A DNA stretch of 64,000 nucleotides from Vitellaria paradoxa (taxonomy: Eukaryota; Streptophyta; Magnoliopsida; Ericales; Sapotaceae), in the NCBI GenBank assembly GCA_019916065.1, contig CM034239.1:31768419-31832418 (forward strand), given 5' to 3'. Each line of letters opens with the position of its first letter. Positions within the stretch are counted from its first letter, which is position 1. The position numbers and the translations under genes are program-made. Under the pieces are notes generated by a model. It had not been told where the DNA came from and searched no databases. It saw only the letters and a list, made by a program, of their open reading frames with translations. Below are positions 10,342 to 22,536 of the stretch, in pieces.

Positions 10342-11962
10342 TGATTACACTTGAAAAGTGTAATCATAAAACCTCCAATTTGACATAAACTATGCATTTT
10401 AGTAATTTATTTATGCATCTTATTATGTTTTACACTAATTAGGTTTATTTTTCTTAATTGCAGTGAAAATGATTCAATAAGCACAAGTGGGAGTCCCGAA
10501 GACGACGAAAATGATGAGAAATAGTTTAGAATACAAGTGCAGGAAGAGGGTGTCCGAACACCTTCAGGACACCTTCAAGAAAAATGAGTTGGAGCATACT
10601 GTGGTCCGGACACCTTCAGGACACGCGGGAGACGCGTTATTGCTTCGTTTTTAGGGTATCGCGCATGGGTTACAAAAACCCCATAAGCAGCCGTTTAGGG
10701 GAGATTCTTCTCATCTTCTTCCCCACATTCTTGAGAGTTTTCTAGAGTTTTAGAGTGAGTTTTTATAGATTCTTGAAGATGTTTTTCAAGTTGGGAGTAG
10801 CTTTCTTTGGTTTTGTTTCAGCATGCATTGTCTTTCGCTATTCCTTTCATTCTTCGAAGTACGGTACTATTTTTGTGTAGATTAATAATATTTTTATTCA
10901 TAGTTTAGTTTATATTTATTCCTTCATCTCATTCTTTGATTTTTGTCTTAATGGTTGGATTCAATTGCATGGATTTCATTATGAATGTAGCGTAAAACCC
11001 TAGTTCTTGATTCAACGAATCAAGGAAGGGTAGTTTATGAAAAACGAAGGGATGTACGTAGATCTTTCGCATGGTTTGTAAAAACCTATGCGGAGTGATC
11101 TACGATTTTAAGGATCATTTTATTTTGTTTCAAACACTTTCGAAAACGGAAACCTTTAACTACATTCTCTGTAATCACTGGTAAAGGTTTTCGGGTAAAC
11201 ATTGATTTAATAATTTTGGGCAAATTAAAATTGATTTCTTAAACAAATCTGGTTTTGGTTGTTTGAAAAACCTTCGAAAACAAGAGTTTTTGACTATATT
11301 CTCTGTAATCACTGGTAAAAACTCTTGAATATAATTTTCTTAATAATTTTCGGACGAACCCTAATTTAGGTTTGAAACCGAATGTTTTCTTAGAAAATCT
11401 TTCCAGTTTTATTATCCATAATGAAACGTGATTTTAAAACTGAGTATCGGATATTTTTTGAACTTTAATGAGAATACTTTTCCCAGTCTATGGCTCTTTT
11501 GATGTGAACTATAGATTGTAGTTTTAACACATCCCGTAGTGAAGTAGTAAACTACCCAGAATTGAAAGTTGAATCAAGAATCATTTTAGTTATCTTGAAT
11601 GCTTAATTTTATTGCTTTTATTATTTTAGTTTAGTTTAATTTTGTATCTTCCTTTTCTATTAGTTGGAATAAAAGTAATTTAATTTCTTGAATGCTAGTT
11701 CAGTTAATGTTTGCAATTTACTTTTATTTGATTGCTGGTTACTTAATCAACTCTTCTCAAAACCTAAAACTTGTTTTATTTATTTATTATTATTTTTTTT
11801 TTTTTGTCTTTTAAAATGAAACAGTAGGTAGAAGAACTTAGAAAACCCTAGTGTTCAATCTCATAATTCCCTGTAGATTCGACCTCAGACTTACCGAATT
11901 AAAACTACACCGCACGCCCTTGCACTTGGGGGTTAATTAGACGCACATTCTACATGCGGTCA
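10342..11962 (+). repeat. E1 3' LTR
   Basis: This copy aligns along its length with 4773-6323 and ends in CA at 11961-11962 directly before the TGAAT duplication. The extra segment near 10563-10630 contains a second copy of the GGACACCTTCAGGACA motif, so the two LTRs differ by loss or gain of one repeat unit. The TATA position reads TTACAAAA. Confidence 0.93.
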
Positions 11963-12128
11963 TGAATCTATTGGGAAGTTGTAGAGCCTTAAGTATATCC
12001 AAAATTAGAGGTGAAGAGGCTAAATCAAAAGCCTTCATTAAGTCAATTTTTTGAGCACATCTAAGGGACATGCACCTTCTATGATAGTTCCTTACCAATT
12101 CTTGTATGAGGAGAATTTGGTTAGAAAT

Positions 12129-12860
12129 TTACCTATTTGCAACAAAGGCAGCTTGAGAAGGATTAATAATGTGATGGATCACCTTTTTTAGCCTATCAGA
12201 TAGTATCTTGGAGATGCATTTATATATGGTGTTGCAACAATAGATTGGTCTATAATCTGAGACTATTGAAGGATTAGGAATTTTAGGTACTAGAGCAATA
12301 CTTGAGGAGTTCACTTCCTTCAGCAACTTACATGTTTCAAAAAAAGACTTGATAGCCAATGTGACATCTTTGCCAATAATATCCCAAGTCTTTTTGAAAA
12401 AGAGGGGTGTATAACCATCTGGCCCAGGAGCTTTATGGTCATTAAGGGAGAAAAAAGTGGATTTTGTTTCTTCATTAGTAATATCATCATCCAAGTGTGA
12501 AATGCTAAGAAGCCCGGCTGTGTCTTTGAATAAGTCCATGACAATCTGAGTGGCCTCAAGGGGGTATTCTGGAGAGGTTCCCAAGAGCTTTTGGTAATGC
12601 TGGACTATAACAGACTTCACCTCTTCATAATCTTCATGGAAGTTTCCTTGACTGTCCTTAATTGACAATATCTTGTTCCTTGAACTGTCGGTTTTAACTT
12701 TCCTGTGAAAGTAGGAAGTATTCTGATCACCAAGAAGGACTATGTTGTCTCTTGATTTCTGCTTGTAGAAGGCCTCTTCTGCTGCTGTAAGATGCATATA
12801 GTTAGCAAAGGCTGCTTTTTCCTTTTCAATTACTTGTTCATCTATGGGATTAGCTTGCAA
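12129..12860 (-). pseudogene. LINE ORF2 linker and reverse transcriptase N-terminal half
   Basis: The open stretch runs from the linker into the RT. EEAFYKQKSRDNIVLLGDQN followed by TSYFHRKV is the conserved block ahead of the RT (family usually WLxxGDxNTxFFH). HKAPGPDGYTPLFFKKTWDI is the first RT block. SSSIALVPKIPNPSIVSDYR follows, then CISKILSDRLKKV and NPSQAAFV. Past the stop near 12129, other frames continue with QELVRN and a KAFD-like block until E1 interrupts at 11967. The second half of the domain is at 3460-4767. Confidence 0.9.
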
Positions 12861-13242
12861 ATTGATTTGAGCATTATCAAGATGGAGTTTGTACTTTAAC
12901 TAAAATGCCTCTATAGTTACTCTTATTGAATTCTCTAAGCCTGGATTTGAGCAGCTAATTTTGTATAAAGTTAGAACATTGGAGTGCCTTTCAATTGAAT
13001 GGACCACGTGCTCTCTACTATGGGTTTAAAATCCTTGTGATTAGCCCAGAAGATAAAAATTTAAAAGGCTTTCTGCCTGTTTTAACCTAAGGTCGGATGG
13101 AAACCAGTATTCGACTGTGATCAAAGATTCTTTGTGGAAGAAAGATGGCTTCAGATTCAGCATATTGCCCAAGCCATCCATCGTTAACTAGTACTCAATC
13201 AAGCTTGCAGAGAATTAGACAATCTTTTGCTTGTCTGTTGCT

Positions 13243-13804
13243 CTAAGTATAATAGTAGCCTGAAAATTTTAAATCAGTGACTTCAATGTTCAATAGGCAT
13301 TCATTAAATTCATCTACAACGGATTTGTCAATGCTCTTTCCTCTCAGCTTTTTCCCATTTTCCTTAATTATTTTGAAATCTCCAAGAATGATCCAAGGTT
13401 GATTGCTTGTAATAATAGAACTCTGAGTATGCAAATCATGCCATAAAGCTTATTTTGTTTTCCTGCTGTTTGAAGCATACACAAAGGATGCAAAAAAACT
13501 CTACTGTGATAGCTTTGTGAACAACATGACAAAAGACCACCTGATTAGTGGTTAATATAATATTAATGCTGATAACACTGGGGTCCCACAAAAGAATGAT
13601 TCTAGCTACATCATTAGTGCCAAAATTACCATATGCATCAAAAGTTGGATTAATAGATTTACACACCTTCAAAAAATTAAATTGCTTCACCTTAGTTTCA
13701 GCTAAACATAAAAGGCTCAGAGAGTTATTACTAATAAGTTTTTTAGCCTCCTGGTGCTTAATAGGGCTGTGTAAGCCCCTAAAGTTCCATACAGCAAGTT
13801 TCAT
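13243..13804 (-). pseudogene. LINE ORF2 start with AP-type endonuclease
   Basis: ORF2 starts at 13804 with MKLAVWNFRGL, the usual opening of plant L1 endonucleases (WNxRGL). LCLAETKVK carries the conserved Glu-Thr. A frame change near 13436 leads to PWIILGDFKII, where the family has GDFN, and EFNECL with DLKFSGYYYT. The domain nicks target DNA to prime reverse transcription. The change of GDFN to GDFK and the frame break mean it is inactive. ORF2 begins shortly after ORF1 on the same strand. Confidence 0.85.
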
Positions 13805-14099
13805 TGGGAGGAAGAGCTAGAGGCTTGATCATATGCTGAACCAGCCTTAGCTTTTGTATGTATAATTGACTGAGAGTTCTTCTTCTTTTTTTTCTTTTTC
13901 TGGGAATTAGAAGACAGAAAAGTTGGGAATCTGATGGCCTTGTGAGAGTCTTTAATACTGTGGACTTATCTGGAATTATAACAACAAATGGGGAAGTACC
14001 TTGTTCATCTGCTTGATTCATCACTGAGATAGCCATTGTGCTTATCTTTTGCTTATAACCAGTTGAAGTCTCCTCCAAATCAGGTAATTTAATCAGCTA

Positions 14100-15941
14100 G
14101 AATTTAGAGTCAACTACTCCTTGCTCCTCAGGAATTACAATCATATCAGTACAAGGATTCATGTTGCTCCTGCTTAAGTCTTCTGTTACAATAGCAGTAG
14201 AGGCAAGATCTAGTTTGTCAACACCATTTGTCACTTGAAGAGTTTCAAACTTGTTATGAAAAATAACTTCTTTTGATTTAAAATCACCTTCAAGAATAGC
14301 ATTTTCTTTTGAGTTTATTTCAGCTCCATTTTGCTTTCCATTAGCTTGATTTACTTCACTGTCACCAGAATTGCTACTCTGGCCAATTGGCTTGGGTCTC
14401 CACTCCCTTTTAATTACTTTTGGACAAGATGAGATCTTGTGCCCAAAAGTTTTACATATTTCACAAGTTGGAGGGATCCATTCGTATTCAACTTTTTATT
14501 GAAATATACTACCATCATGGTCAAGCATATTTTGGCATATGCCAATCTTTGCCTAGTTGCTGTCATCCTATCAGTAAAAAGAGGCCTCCCAATTAAGCTT
14601 GAAATCTTGCTCAATGCTTTGACAGACCATAAGTGGAGCTTAAGATGAGGTAGTCTAACCCAAATTGGCACTGAGTTCAAATCATCTCTCTCATAAGAGC
14701 TCTTCGAAGACCACGGTTTAAAGATCAATGGCTTATCATAGTAACTCCATGGCCCCATCTCCAATATTTTTTGCTTTGTTTCGTTGTCTTGAAAATTGAA
14801 GATAAAGACACCTGCCCTCAAAACATATTGCTGAACAGTGCCAAAGGCCTTCCATCATCTATTTACATATTGCTTCATGAACTTAAACTAAGGCTTTGCA
14901 CCAAAGACATAACCAACTAACGCGTTGTTCCATCTACTTAATTCATCAGATACATCATCCCAAATGAGGGAAGCTATTAGTTTTGAATCATCAGTTGTGC
15001 TGCCTTGAATGAATTCCAAGTTCAATCCATTGGATTTAATTCGTTTGTCATTAAAAAGCTGAGCCAAAAGGAGTTTGGGCTGATTCCTTCAGAGTTTGTA
15101 ATGGGGCTTCATGTAAAACATGATCATGAGCTTGTGGGTTTTTGGGCCCATTAAGAGGTGGATATTCTCGGTCCATAATAAAGGATATATCTGGAACATT
15201 GGAGCTAAGTGGCAATTGCACATTGGGCTGGATTTTAAAATTTGTCACAGCTTTTTGCATAGGAGGAGTTAAGAACTTACCACGTGGCACTTGATGTGTT
15301 GGCATTCCATTAGGCTTCTGGCTTTGATTGTATACTTGAAGATCACCAGAATTACCATGAGTAATCATCCATGGCCACTGCTCTTCACTGACTTCGTCGT
15401 TCTCAAGCTACCTTCTTCCTTCAATGACATTCTTCAAAGCTGGTGTATTGCTTCTGGGCTTGTCTTCTTGCAACTGTAAATAGCTATTTGTCTTTGTGCT
15501 CGTTGTCAACTGCATGAACTCCATTCGCTGCTCTGCATCCTCTTGAGCAATAACAAGCTCCATGTTAGAGCTAGATCCAAAGCCTGAGGGTGCCTTTATA
15601 TCCATATTTACTTTAACAGAGCATTCTAAGCCGGCAGCAATAGCATTACTATCAACTTTGAACTTGAGGATTTCTGCCCTTAGATCATCTATGCTACGTT
15701 TTGGTACGTATCTTTGGGATTCCTTGTGAGGAGAAGAAGGGAGTGACTGAAAAGTTACCTGCAAAGCATCTTTCCCTTGTAGATTGAACAGTATGGATAA
15801 AATAGAAGAAGATGAGAGACCTACAATGTCCTCATCCAGATCTATACTATCCTTGTTAGGATTCGTTACTAGTGAAGAAGTCGCGAGAGCAGATGGCACA
15901 GGTTAACTAAGTAAGGCAGAATTAGTAGTTCGAGATGCCAT
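14100..15941 (-). pseudogene. LINE ORF1 with DUF4283-like domain and zinc knuckle
   Basis: The ATG at 15941 starts MASRTTNSALLS, followed by one in-frame stop and a long open frame to 15408. A DUF4283-type domain lies at 14821-14500 (GVFIFNFQD, MGPWSYYDKPLIFKPW, PIWVRLPHLKLHLW, IGRPLFTDRMT). A frame change near 14500 leads to a CX2CX4HX4C knuckle, CEICKTFGHKISSC, near 14430-14475. This is the nucleic acid binding protein of plant L1 elements. Several frame changes separate the pieces. ORF2 begins downstream at 13804. Confidence 0.8.
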
Positions 15942-16003
15942 AGAATTTTAGAGAGAGAAAGAGGAGAGAGAAGCTCTTAACTAGCCATGTGTAATCCTCA
16001 AAT

Positions 16004-17372
16004 GGTTCGATATACCTTGGGGACAACTTCCCCCTATGCCCAAAATAAAACTACCTCTTCCGTGATGAAACCTTCAAAAACACATGGTCTCCTACCTTAA
16101 ACTCCAATGGTCTCTACCTCCTATCAACATAACTTTTCTGGTGGCTTTGTGCTATCTCGAGTCTCTACCGAATCACCTTGATCTTCTCAATTGTTTCATG
16201 TACAAATTCAGGCCCAATAATTTTAATTTCTCCAACCTCTACCTAACAGATAGGAGATCTGCACGGCCTACCATGTAAAGCTTCAAAGGAAGCCATCTCA
16301 ATGCTTGACTGGTAGCTATTGTTATAAGCAAATTCAATAAGAGAAAGGTGATTCTCCCAACTACCACAGAAATCAAGCACACACGCCCTCAGCATATCCT
16401 CTAAAGTCTGAATTATCCGTTCTGACTATCCATCGGTCTGAGGGTGAAAAGCTATACTAAACAACAACTCTGCCAAAATCGTGAAGCAAAACATCAATAG
16501 AGTTAATGGATACAGGAGCTCTATGAAGCCTTACCATTTCCTTAAAATATAATTTAGCTAAAACATCCATAGAGTCAGTCAAACGAATAAGTAAGAACTA
16601 AGTCGACTTCATCAACCTATCCGCTATCACCCAAATAGTATCATGGCCCTTTGGAGATCTCGGCAAACCGAAAACAAAGTCTATCGTAATGTTCTCCCAT
16701 TTTCATTCTGACACTGGTAAATGTAGCAAAAAACCAGCCAGTCTCTGATGCTCGACCTTAACTTGCTAACAAGTAAGGCATCTACTCATAAACGCTGCCA
16801 CATCCTTCTTCATGCCTGCCCAAAAAAACTAACAACACAAGTCGTGGTACATCTTAGTACCTCCAGGATGTACTGTAAATTTGAGTGACGGAACTCCTTT
16901 AGAACCATATCTCGAATAGTAATAGGCACAAAGAGTCTCCCTAAATACATTAAACCATTATAACACCAATCATCCATCCTAGCATCTCATCAAAACTCAG
17001 TAACTTAGCTCAAATAACCTCTAATTCAACATCAGTCCCTTGAGCCTCAATCACCTAACTCAACAAAATTGGCTAAGTAGCTATGGCACATAGAATAGTA
17101 TGACCCTCATCTTCATGAAGCTCCAAATCTAATTCACCAAGGCTCCTCATCATCTCCTATTCTCGCATGACAAGACCCGCTAAAATACCACAAGTCTTCC
17201 GACTAAGTGCGTCAGCAACCACATTTGCCTTACCAGGATGATACAGGAGCTCAAAATCATAATCCTCCATGTACCCTATCCATCTCATCTGTCTCAGATT
17301 TAGATCTTTCTGAGTGAAAAGATATTTCTGGCTCCTGTGATCAGAGAACATCTCAAATTTCTCACCATACAA
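16004..17372 (-). pseudogene. Tekay-like RNase H end and integrase
   Basis: RNase H ends with [39 protein letters not shown] and [14 protein letters not shown] (17372-17190). The integrase then follows on the minus strand in several frames: WKWENITIDFVFGLPRSPKG (core near 16710-16650, carrying the first catalytic Asp), HPQTDG (near 16440), and [20 protein letters not shown] with ALYGRPCRSP (16350-16255). Order and motifs are those of Tekay/Del chromoviruses. Stops and frame changes are frequent, so this is dead. The C-terminal block lies beyond the LINE at 2680-2820. Confidence 0.85.
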
Positions 17373-18750
17373 ATAGTGTCTCTAGGTTTTCAAAGCATAT
17401 ATGACTGCTGCCAACTCCAAATCATGTATTGGATAGTTATGCTCGTGAGTCTTTAACTATCTAGACCCATAAGCCACTACTCTATCACCCTGCATTAGTA
17501 TATAGCATAAACCTTCCCTAGATGCGTCTCAATAAACTAAGTAACCAAGTCTTCTATCTAGGATCATAAGTATAGGTGCAGGAGTTAACCTCTTTTTCAG
17601 CTCCTGAAAAGACTGCTCACACTTTTCATCCCAAACAAACTTGACTTCTTTTTCAGCTCCTGAAAAGACTGCTCACACTTTTCATCCCAAACAAACTTGA
17701 CCTCTTTTCGAGTCAGCCTAGTTAACAGCCCAACTAACCTCGAGAAGTCACGAACAAATCATCGGTAATACCCTGCCAAACCCAGAAAACTCCTAATCTT
17801 AAAAACTATCCTCAATGTTGGCCAATTTATAACTGCCTCAATCTTAAATAGATCAATTGTAACTCCCTCCCCAGAAATAAAAAAACCCTAGAAATTTCAC
17901 CTCCTTGAGCCACAATTCACACTTGCTCAATTTAGCATAAAGCTGGTGGTCTTTCAAGGTCTGAAGTACAACTCTCAGATGCTCCTCATGCTCTTCCTCT
18001 AACCAGGAATAAACCAAAATGTCATCAATAAATACAACTACAAAATTGTCTAAATATCTATTGAACAATTGGTTTATCAAATCCATGAATACTATAGGAG
18101 CATTGGTCAGTCCAAATGGCATCACTAAGAACTCATAGTGGCCTTACTGAGTCCTGAATGCTATCTTGGGAATATCCTCCTGCTTCACCCTCAATTAGTG
18201 GTAACCGAATCTCGAATCAATTTTTAAGAAAATAACTTAACTTGCAGTTGATCAAATAGATTGTTAATCCTTGGTAAGGGATACTAATTCTTGATCGTTA
18301 CCCAGTTCAACTCTGGTAATCTATATACATTCTGAGAGTTCTATCCTTTTTAGCTACAAATAGTGTTAGTGCACCCCAAGGCGAAATGCAAGGGTGGATA
18401 AATCCCTTGGAGCTCAACTCCTCTATCTGGGATTTTAATTCCACCAACTCTGCAGGTGCCAATCTGTATGGAGCTATAGAAATAGGTTCTGTGCTAGGAA
18501 TCAAATCAATCCCAAATTCAACCTCCTGCTCAGGTGGTAATCCAGACACATCATCTGAAAACACATCTGGAAATTCACAAACAATCTTTGTTAACTCAAC
18601 TTTGTCACTATTCTCATCCTCCAAAACTATACAAACAAATAAGTTGCATAAGTCAACTCGTCCTTCCCCATCAAAAGAAGGCAAGATCCGAGGACTACAG
18701 TGATTACCAGAAAACCGTGCTTGATCTCCCTCGAGAGTAAATAGTCACTC
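17373..18750 (-). pseudogene. Tekay-like reverse transcriptase with internal 56-bp duplication
   Basis: The segment 18684-18307 gives VCEFPDVFSDDVSGLPPEQE, PYRLAPAELVELKSQIEELS and GFIHPCISPWGALTLFVAKK, the N-terminal RT blocks. The segment 18125-17853 gives MPFGLTNAP and [12 protein letters not shown], where FIDD is the catalytic motif and is intact. A tandem duplication of 56 bases (17591-17646 and 17647-17702) lies in the region joining RT to RNase H. Because 56 is not a multiple of three it shifts the frame. Confidence 0.85.
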
Positions 18751-18775
18751 GATCCTTAGAACAATCTATCCTTGC

Positions 18776-19120
18776 CTAATAGACTAATAAACAATTCATA
18801 CCAAGAATCACGTCAAAGCTTCCCATGTCTAACACAATCAAATCAAACACTAACAAGTGCTCACAACCCAAAACCTCATCCCTGATAGTGATCTCACAAT
18901 CCTTACAGACTCGGTTCAACACAGAATGACCCCCTATTGGTGTTTCAACTTGTAATGGTGGAATCAACTCATGTATAAATAATTTCAATGCAGAGATATA
19001 TGGTATGGCAATAAATGAGTGAGATGCTCCCGTGTCTACAAAAACTGTGGATTTAGTAGCATAGATGAGAAAAGTACATCTTATCACTATAGACTCTGCT
19101 TGTCCATCATTCTGGGCCAC
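18776..19120 (-). pseudogene. Tekay-like aspartic protease domain
   Basis: VFVDTGASHSFIA carries the intact DTG active site. SFDVILGMNCLL is the ILGMDWL-type flap end of Ty3 proteases. About 115 residues are open, and the frame is linked upstream to the gag zinc knuckle and downstream to the RT. The protease cleaves the gag-pol polyprotein. The domain looks intact by itself, but the flanking reading frame is broken. Confidence 0.85.
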
Positions 19121-19369
19121 AGTACAAACTCGCCCCTGAGCTGATGCTGTTGGTGACCTACCCCTCTTTTGGCCCTACTGAGTTCCACTTTAAGTTCCCT
19201 GATGCTGTTGAATGCCACCTAGAACACCTCTCTAGTACTGCTATGCTCCACTCTGAGTATCCCTTTGAAACTGAGTCTATACTGATTGTGACCTTGCTGG
19301 CCTGTTACTTTGTACTGATTGAGCCGACTGTGGAAGTCTCATAGCATTACCATTACCTTGCTTCTGCGG

Positions 19370-20512
19370 GCAATGCCTCTGCATATGGCCTAATTGGCCA
19401 CATGTATAACAAGCTTTTACCTAAACTCTACTTTTAAATGCCCCTAGCCCATGTTTGAAAGGATAATTAAATTGGCGATGCCGGGTTTGTCTGTAGTTAT
19501 GACAAATAATAGGACCCTATGCAGGAACCCTTGTTACTACTGATTGACTTAGGGCTATACTCTCCTGCTGGTATTGCTAAGTTTGTGTCCCATATATATT
19601 TTCTCTTTGTCTTTTTGTAGGCCTACTCTTCTATTGTGGAACTTTACCCTATCTAACTTCATTTTGTGCTCTGGTATCTGCTAAATTCTTCTCCACTACC
19701 ATTGCCTAGTCAACTAGAACTTCATATTCATTGAGCACCAATGGCACTATCCGATCCCTGACAACTGGCCTCAGTCCTTTCTCAAACTGCCTACACTTGT
19801 GCTTTCAGTGGATACCAACTCCCTAGCATATTTGGCTAATGACATAAACTTACATCCATAATCTAGTACAAACATCGGTCTCTGGCCAAATTTAGAAACT
19901 TGTCATGGTTGGCATCTCTCAGAGACTGTGGGGGGAAGTAGTCTCTGAAACTCTCCTTAAAAGCATCCCAAGTAAGTGTAGATGCCCCACGAGACTCCTT
20001 TACAGTACTTCACCAACTCTAGTTAAAAAGCAACAAGCAAGACTCTAGTCTTATCTTCATTTAATTGCATCACTTTGAATATCTTCTCATTCTCGTGCAA
20101 AAACTTCTCAACCAGTGCCTGCTACACTAAAGTAAGTAGGAGGCTTTATCCTCCTAAATTTCTCATACGGAGCTGTGGGCTGACTTGCTTGCATTCCCCC
20201 AACAAACATTGTAGCCATTTGTTGCATCCACATCTGTGGGTCCACCATTCCTTGCTATGGTACACTTGGTGCTTCAGATTGTACCTCTGCCATGTGAGGT
20301 GCCCCTAATGGAACTTCTATTCCTATTCCAGCATGAGACCTTTGTTCCTGTGACACTCTCGCAGCAGCAGGGACATCATCAACTGGAGTTTCAATGCCTT
20401 GCCCAACCTAAATCCCTTGAGCTTGGCCCCTACCACGGCCATATCCCTAGCCTTTGCTTTTGCCTTTGCCTCTACCCGTACCTCTAACACCTAGAGCGAC
20501 ACATGGCGGCAT
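19370..20512 (-). pseudogene. Tekay-like gag
   Basis: The ATG at 20512 starts MPPCVALGVRGTGRGKGKSK, a Gly/Arg-rich N-terminus, and is followed by in-frame TAG stops. MVDPQMWMQQMATMFVGGMQ appears near 20250-20190, and the body to 19430 is broken by stops. A knuckle CYTCGQLGHMQRHC (CX2CX4HX4C) lies at about 19369-19412, just before the protease. Gag packages the RNA. Many nonsense changes here are TGG or CAG/CGA to stop. Confidence 0.8.
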
Positions 20513-20675
20513 ACTCTAATAAAAATCATAAAAGAATATACCAAGGTCAATGCTTTCTTAACAATCTAAGCCCAACAAAAAATCAAAATCACATATCACA
20601 AATAAACTTAACATCATATAACCACATAGCAACTAAAAGAAAAAGAACCATTGTCCCTAGGTATTCTAAACCTAG

Positions 20676-20687
20676 GCTCTGATACCA
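20676..20687 (-). other. Tekay-like primer binding site (initiator tRNA-Met)
   Basis: On the minus strand the sequence is TGGTATCAGAGC, an exact match to the complement of the initiator tRNA-Met 3' end, and the similarity extends a few bases further into AAACCT on the plus strand. It lies three bases inside the 5' LTR and fixes the strand of the element. Confidence 0.9.
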
Positions 20688-20690
20688 AGT

Positions 20691-22536
20691 TGTCACGCCT
20701 CAGATTCCATAACTCGAGCACATGAATAAAAAAACACATTATACACCACTTAGCAATTCTCCTTGCTACACATTAAAACCATACACACATGCTATGGAGC
20801 AATAAAAATAAAAATAAAAATAATAAATAAACTCATATTTAAACTTAAATAAATGCCTTAGTCAAACCAATTAGGCAACAAAGCTCCAAAACAAAACTAC
20901 AAACCTCTAACCTAAACCAAATAATCTTCAAAAAACTAAATAAAAGTAAAGAAATACTTACCTCGCAAACAGATGCTTATTACAATTTACCAAAAAAAAA
21001 ATTCTAAAGAAAAAATCTAATTTAATAAATCATAAAAATAAATAAAATTCTAATTTCCATATTGAGCAGGTCCAGCACATGATTCAAAATCAGTACGTAC
21101 ATCACAAGCTGTAGGGGTATGAGTACTAACATCACGTGTGCTCGTTAGTGCTCGAAACGCTACTAATAATATAAATGCAACAATGTCCTAACATGCTATT
21201 AAGTGAAACATCACTGCATAAATAGCAATCTCATATACTATAAGAAATTTAAATTTATTTAACAATTTCTCTTCCTTACAATTTAATCATGTATAAACAC
21301 CACAAAACATATCAAAAGAAAATCAATTGGTCTTAAGGCACGACTGCTTGGTTGTCCCGTAGAAACAAGACCCAACCAATATACACTATTCTTCAATATC
21401 TACTTGGTTGTCCTGTAGAAACAAGACCCAACCAATGCACACCATCTTTCGGTGTCTTCTTCCTAGGTAAAAGCCTTAGAAATGTAATATGCCACCCTTA
21501 GGCATCTACATCGTTCGTAGGTTACTAGCCTACTAGACTTGATTATTACCCCGCGTGAGTTTCGAGACTTTTAACCCTTAGGTACATATACCCGATATTT
21601 TCGGTACCCCTCAACCCAAACAAAACACATCAAATTTCACTTTAATTAGTTTCTCCTTAAATTTAAGGTTTAAACCTTTTAACCATTAATGTACTAGCGT
21701 ATCAACTAGGACATATTTTAATTTCACCTAGCAACCAACCTCACATTATTAGTATTTAATAACAATAATATCTAATAGGCTAATGCAGAGTACTAAATTT
21801 AAACACACTAATTTATAGCCAAAACAGAAACAACAACACACGACTTTGCATATGTATATATATTCATGGCATATACACTTCATTAACACATAAAGACAAA
21901 AAAAGTAAAACAAACAATTAAAAAAAAGAATCCGTTTCTTCATACTCCAACAATGAATTGCTGCAGGTCCCGTTAACCTTTATAAGCATTCATTCCAAAG
22001 GTGATGATTACATGATAGATTTGTCTCTATTATAGATATATATATATATATATATATATAACAAAAGTGTGAGTTTACGATTCTAATTAACTTGTTCACC
22101 ACTGTGTGTCAAGAAGAGAAGGAAAAAAAACATAAATAAATAAGTGGTTCTAGCCCATTACCTTTGCTAGTTTGGCATCGGAGAAAAAGTAGACTAGCAA
22201 ATCCCAAAAATTATAGTGTAGCCCCCCAAAACAAATTTAGGATTTTCTATATTTTTTTTGTAAAATAGACATCAATATAAATGTATGGCAGCTGTTTTTT
22301 ATATATATTTTTTAATAATTGCATACGCTCCCCTATGCTTTGAGAAAATTATACTTTTTCCATGAATTTTTAAAATCTTTTCAAAGGTAACCAAAAATTA
22401 ACCTTTTTAAATACAACTCAAAGTTAAATAGCAAAATTTTAAATTATTAAATTTAAATAATGAATTAAATTTATCGAATAATATATATATATATATATAA
22501 TAATAAATTAAACTAAATCAAACTCGGGTCATTACA
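20691..22536 (-). repeat. Tekay-like element, 5' LTR
   Basis: This LTR pairs with 600-2437. On the minus strand it starts TGTAATGACCCGAG and ends TGACA. A (TA)n run at about 22034-22060 and a second one at about 22480-22500 are longer or shorter than in the other copy. The TSD TCGGT follows at 22537-22541. Confidence 0.9.

Larger units (their letters stand above)
4773..11962 (+). mobile_element. E1: gag-only Ty3-type LTR retrotransposon
   Basis: Two near-identical LTRs (4773-6323 and 10342-11962) flank an interior with a tRNA-Asp-type primer site at 6330-6347 and a polypurine tract ending at 10341. The target duplication TGAAT is exact (4768-4772 and 11963-11967). The interior codes for a gag-like protein only. 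No protease, RT or integrase motif was seen in about 4 kb, so the element must have depended on proteins from another element. It is opposite in strand to the LINE it disrupts. LTR similarity is high, so it is among the younger insertions here. Confidence 0.93.
2821..15995 (-). mobile_element. Plant L1-type LINE, interrupted by an LTR element
   Basis: This non-LTR element lies on the minus strand: ORF1 (15941 to about 14100), ORF2 endonuclease (13804-13243), RT (12860-12129, resuming 4767-3460) and a C-terminal zinc domain (3459-3025). Its 3' end is a short poly(A), seen as nine T at 2821-2829. The target duplication CCTCAAAT lies at 2813-2820 and 15996-16003. Nearly full length, since ORF1 and about 50 bases of leader are present. 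ORF2 is broken by stops and by LTR element E1 at 4773-11962. Confidence 0.92.
600..22536 (-). mobile_element. Tekay/Del-like Ty3 chromovirus, nested and interrupted
   Basis: The two LTRs (600-2437 and 20691-22536) begin TGT and end ACA. The flanking 5-bp duplications are TCAGT (595-599) and TCGGT (22537-22541), one mismatch apart. The primer site on the minus strand matches initiator tRNA-Met. Coding order on the minus strand is gag (from 20512), protease (19120-18776), RT, RNase H and integrase (to 16004), with the integrase C-terminus at 2438-2820. Between the two integrase pieces lies a LINE with its own TSD, so coding was continuous before that insertion. All domains carry stops or frameshifts, so it is not autonomous now. 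Confidence 0.9.
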
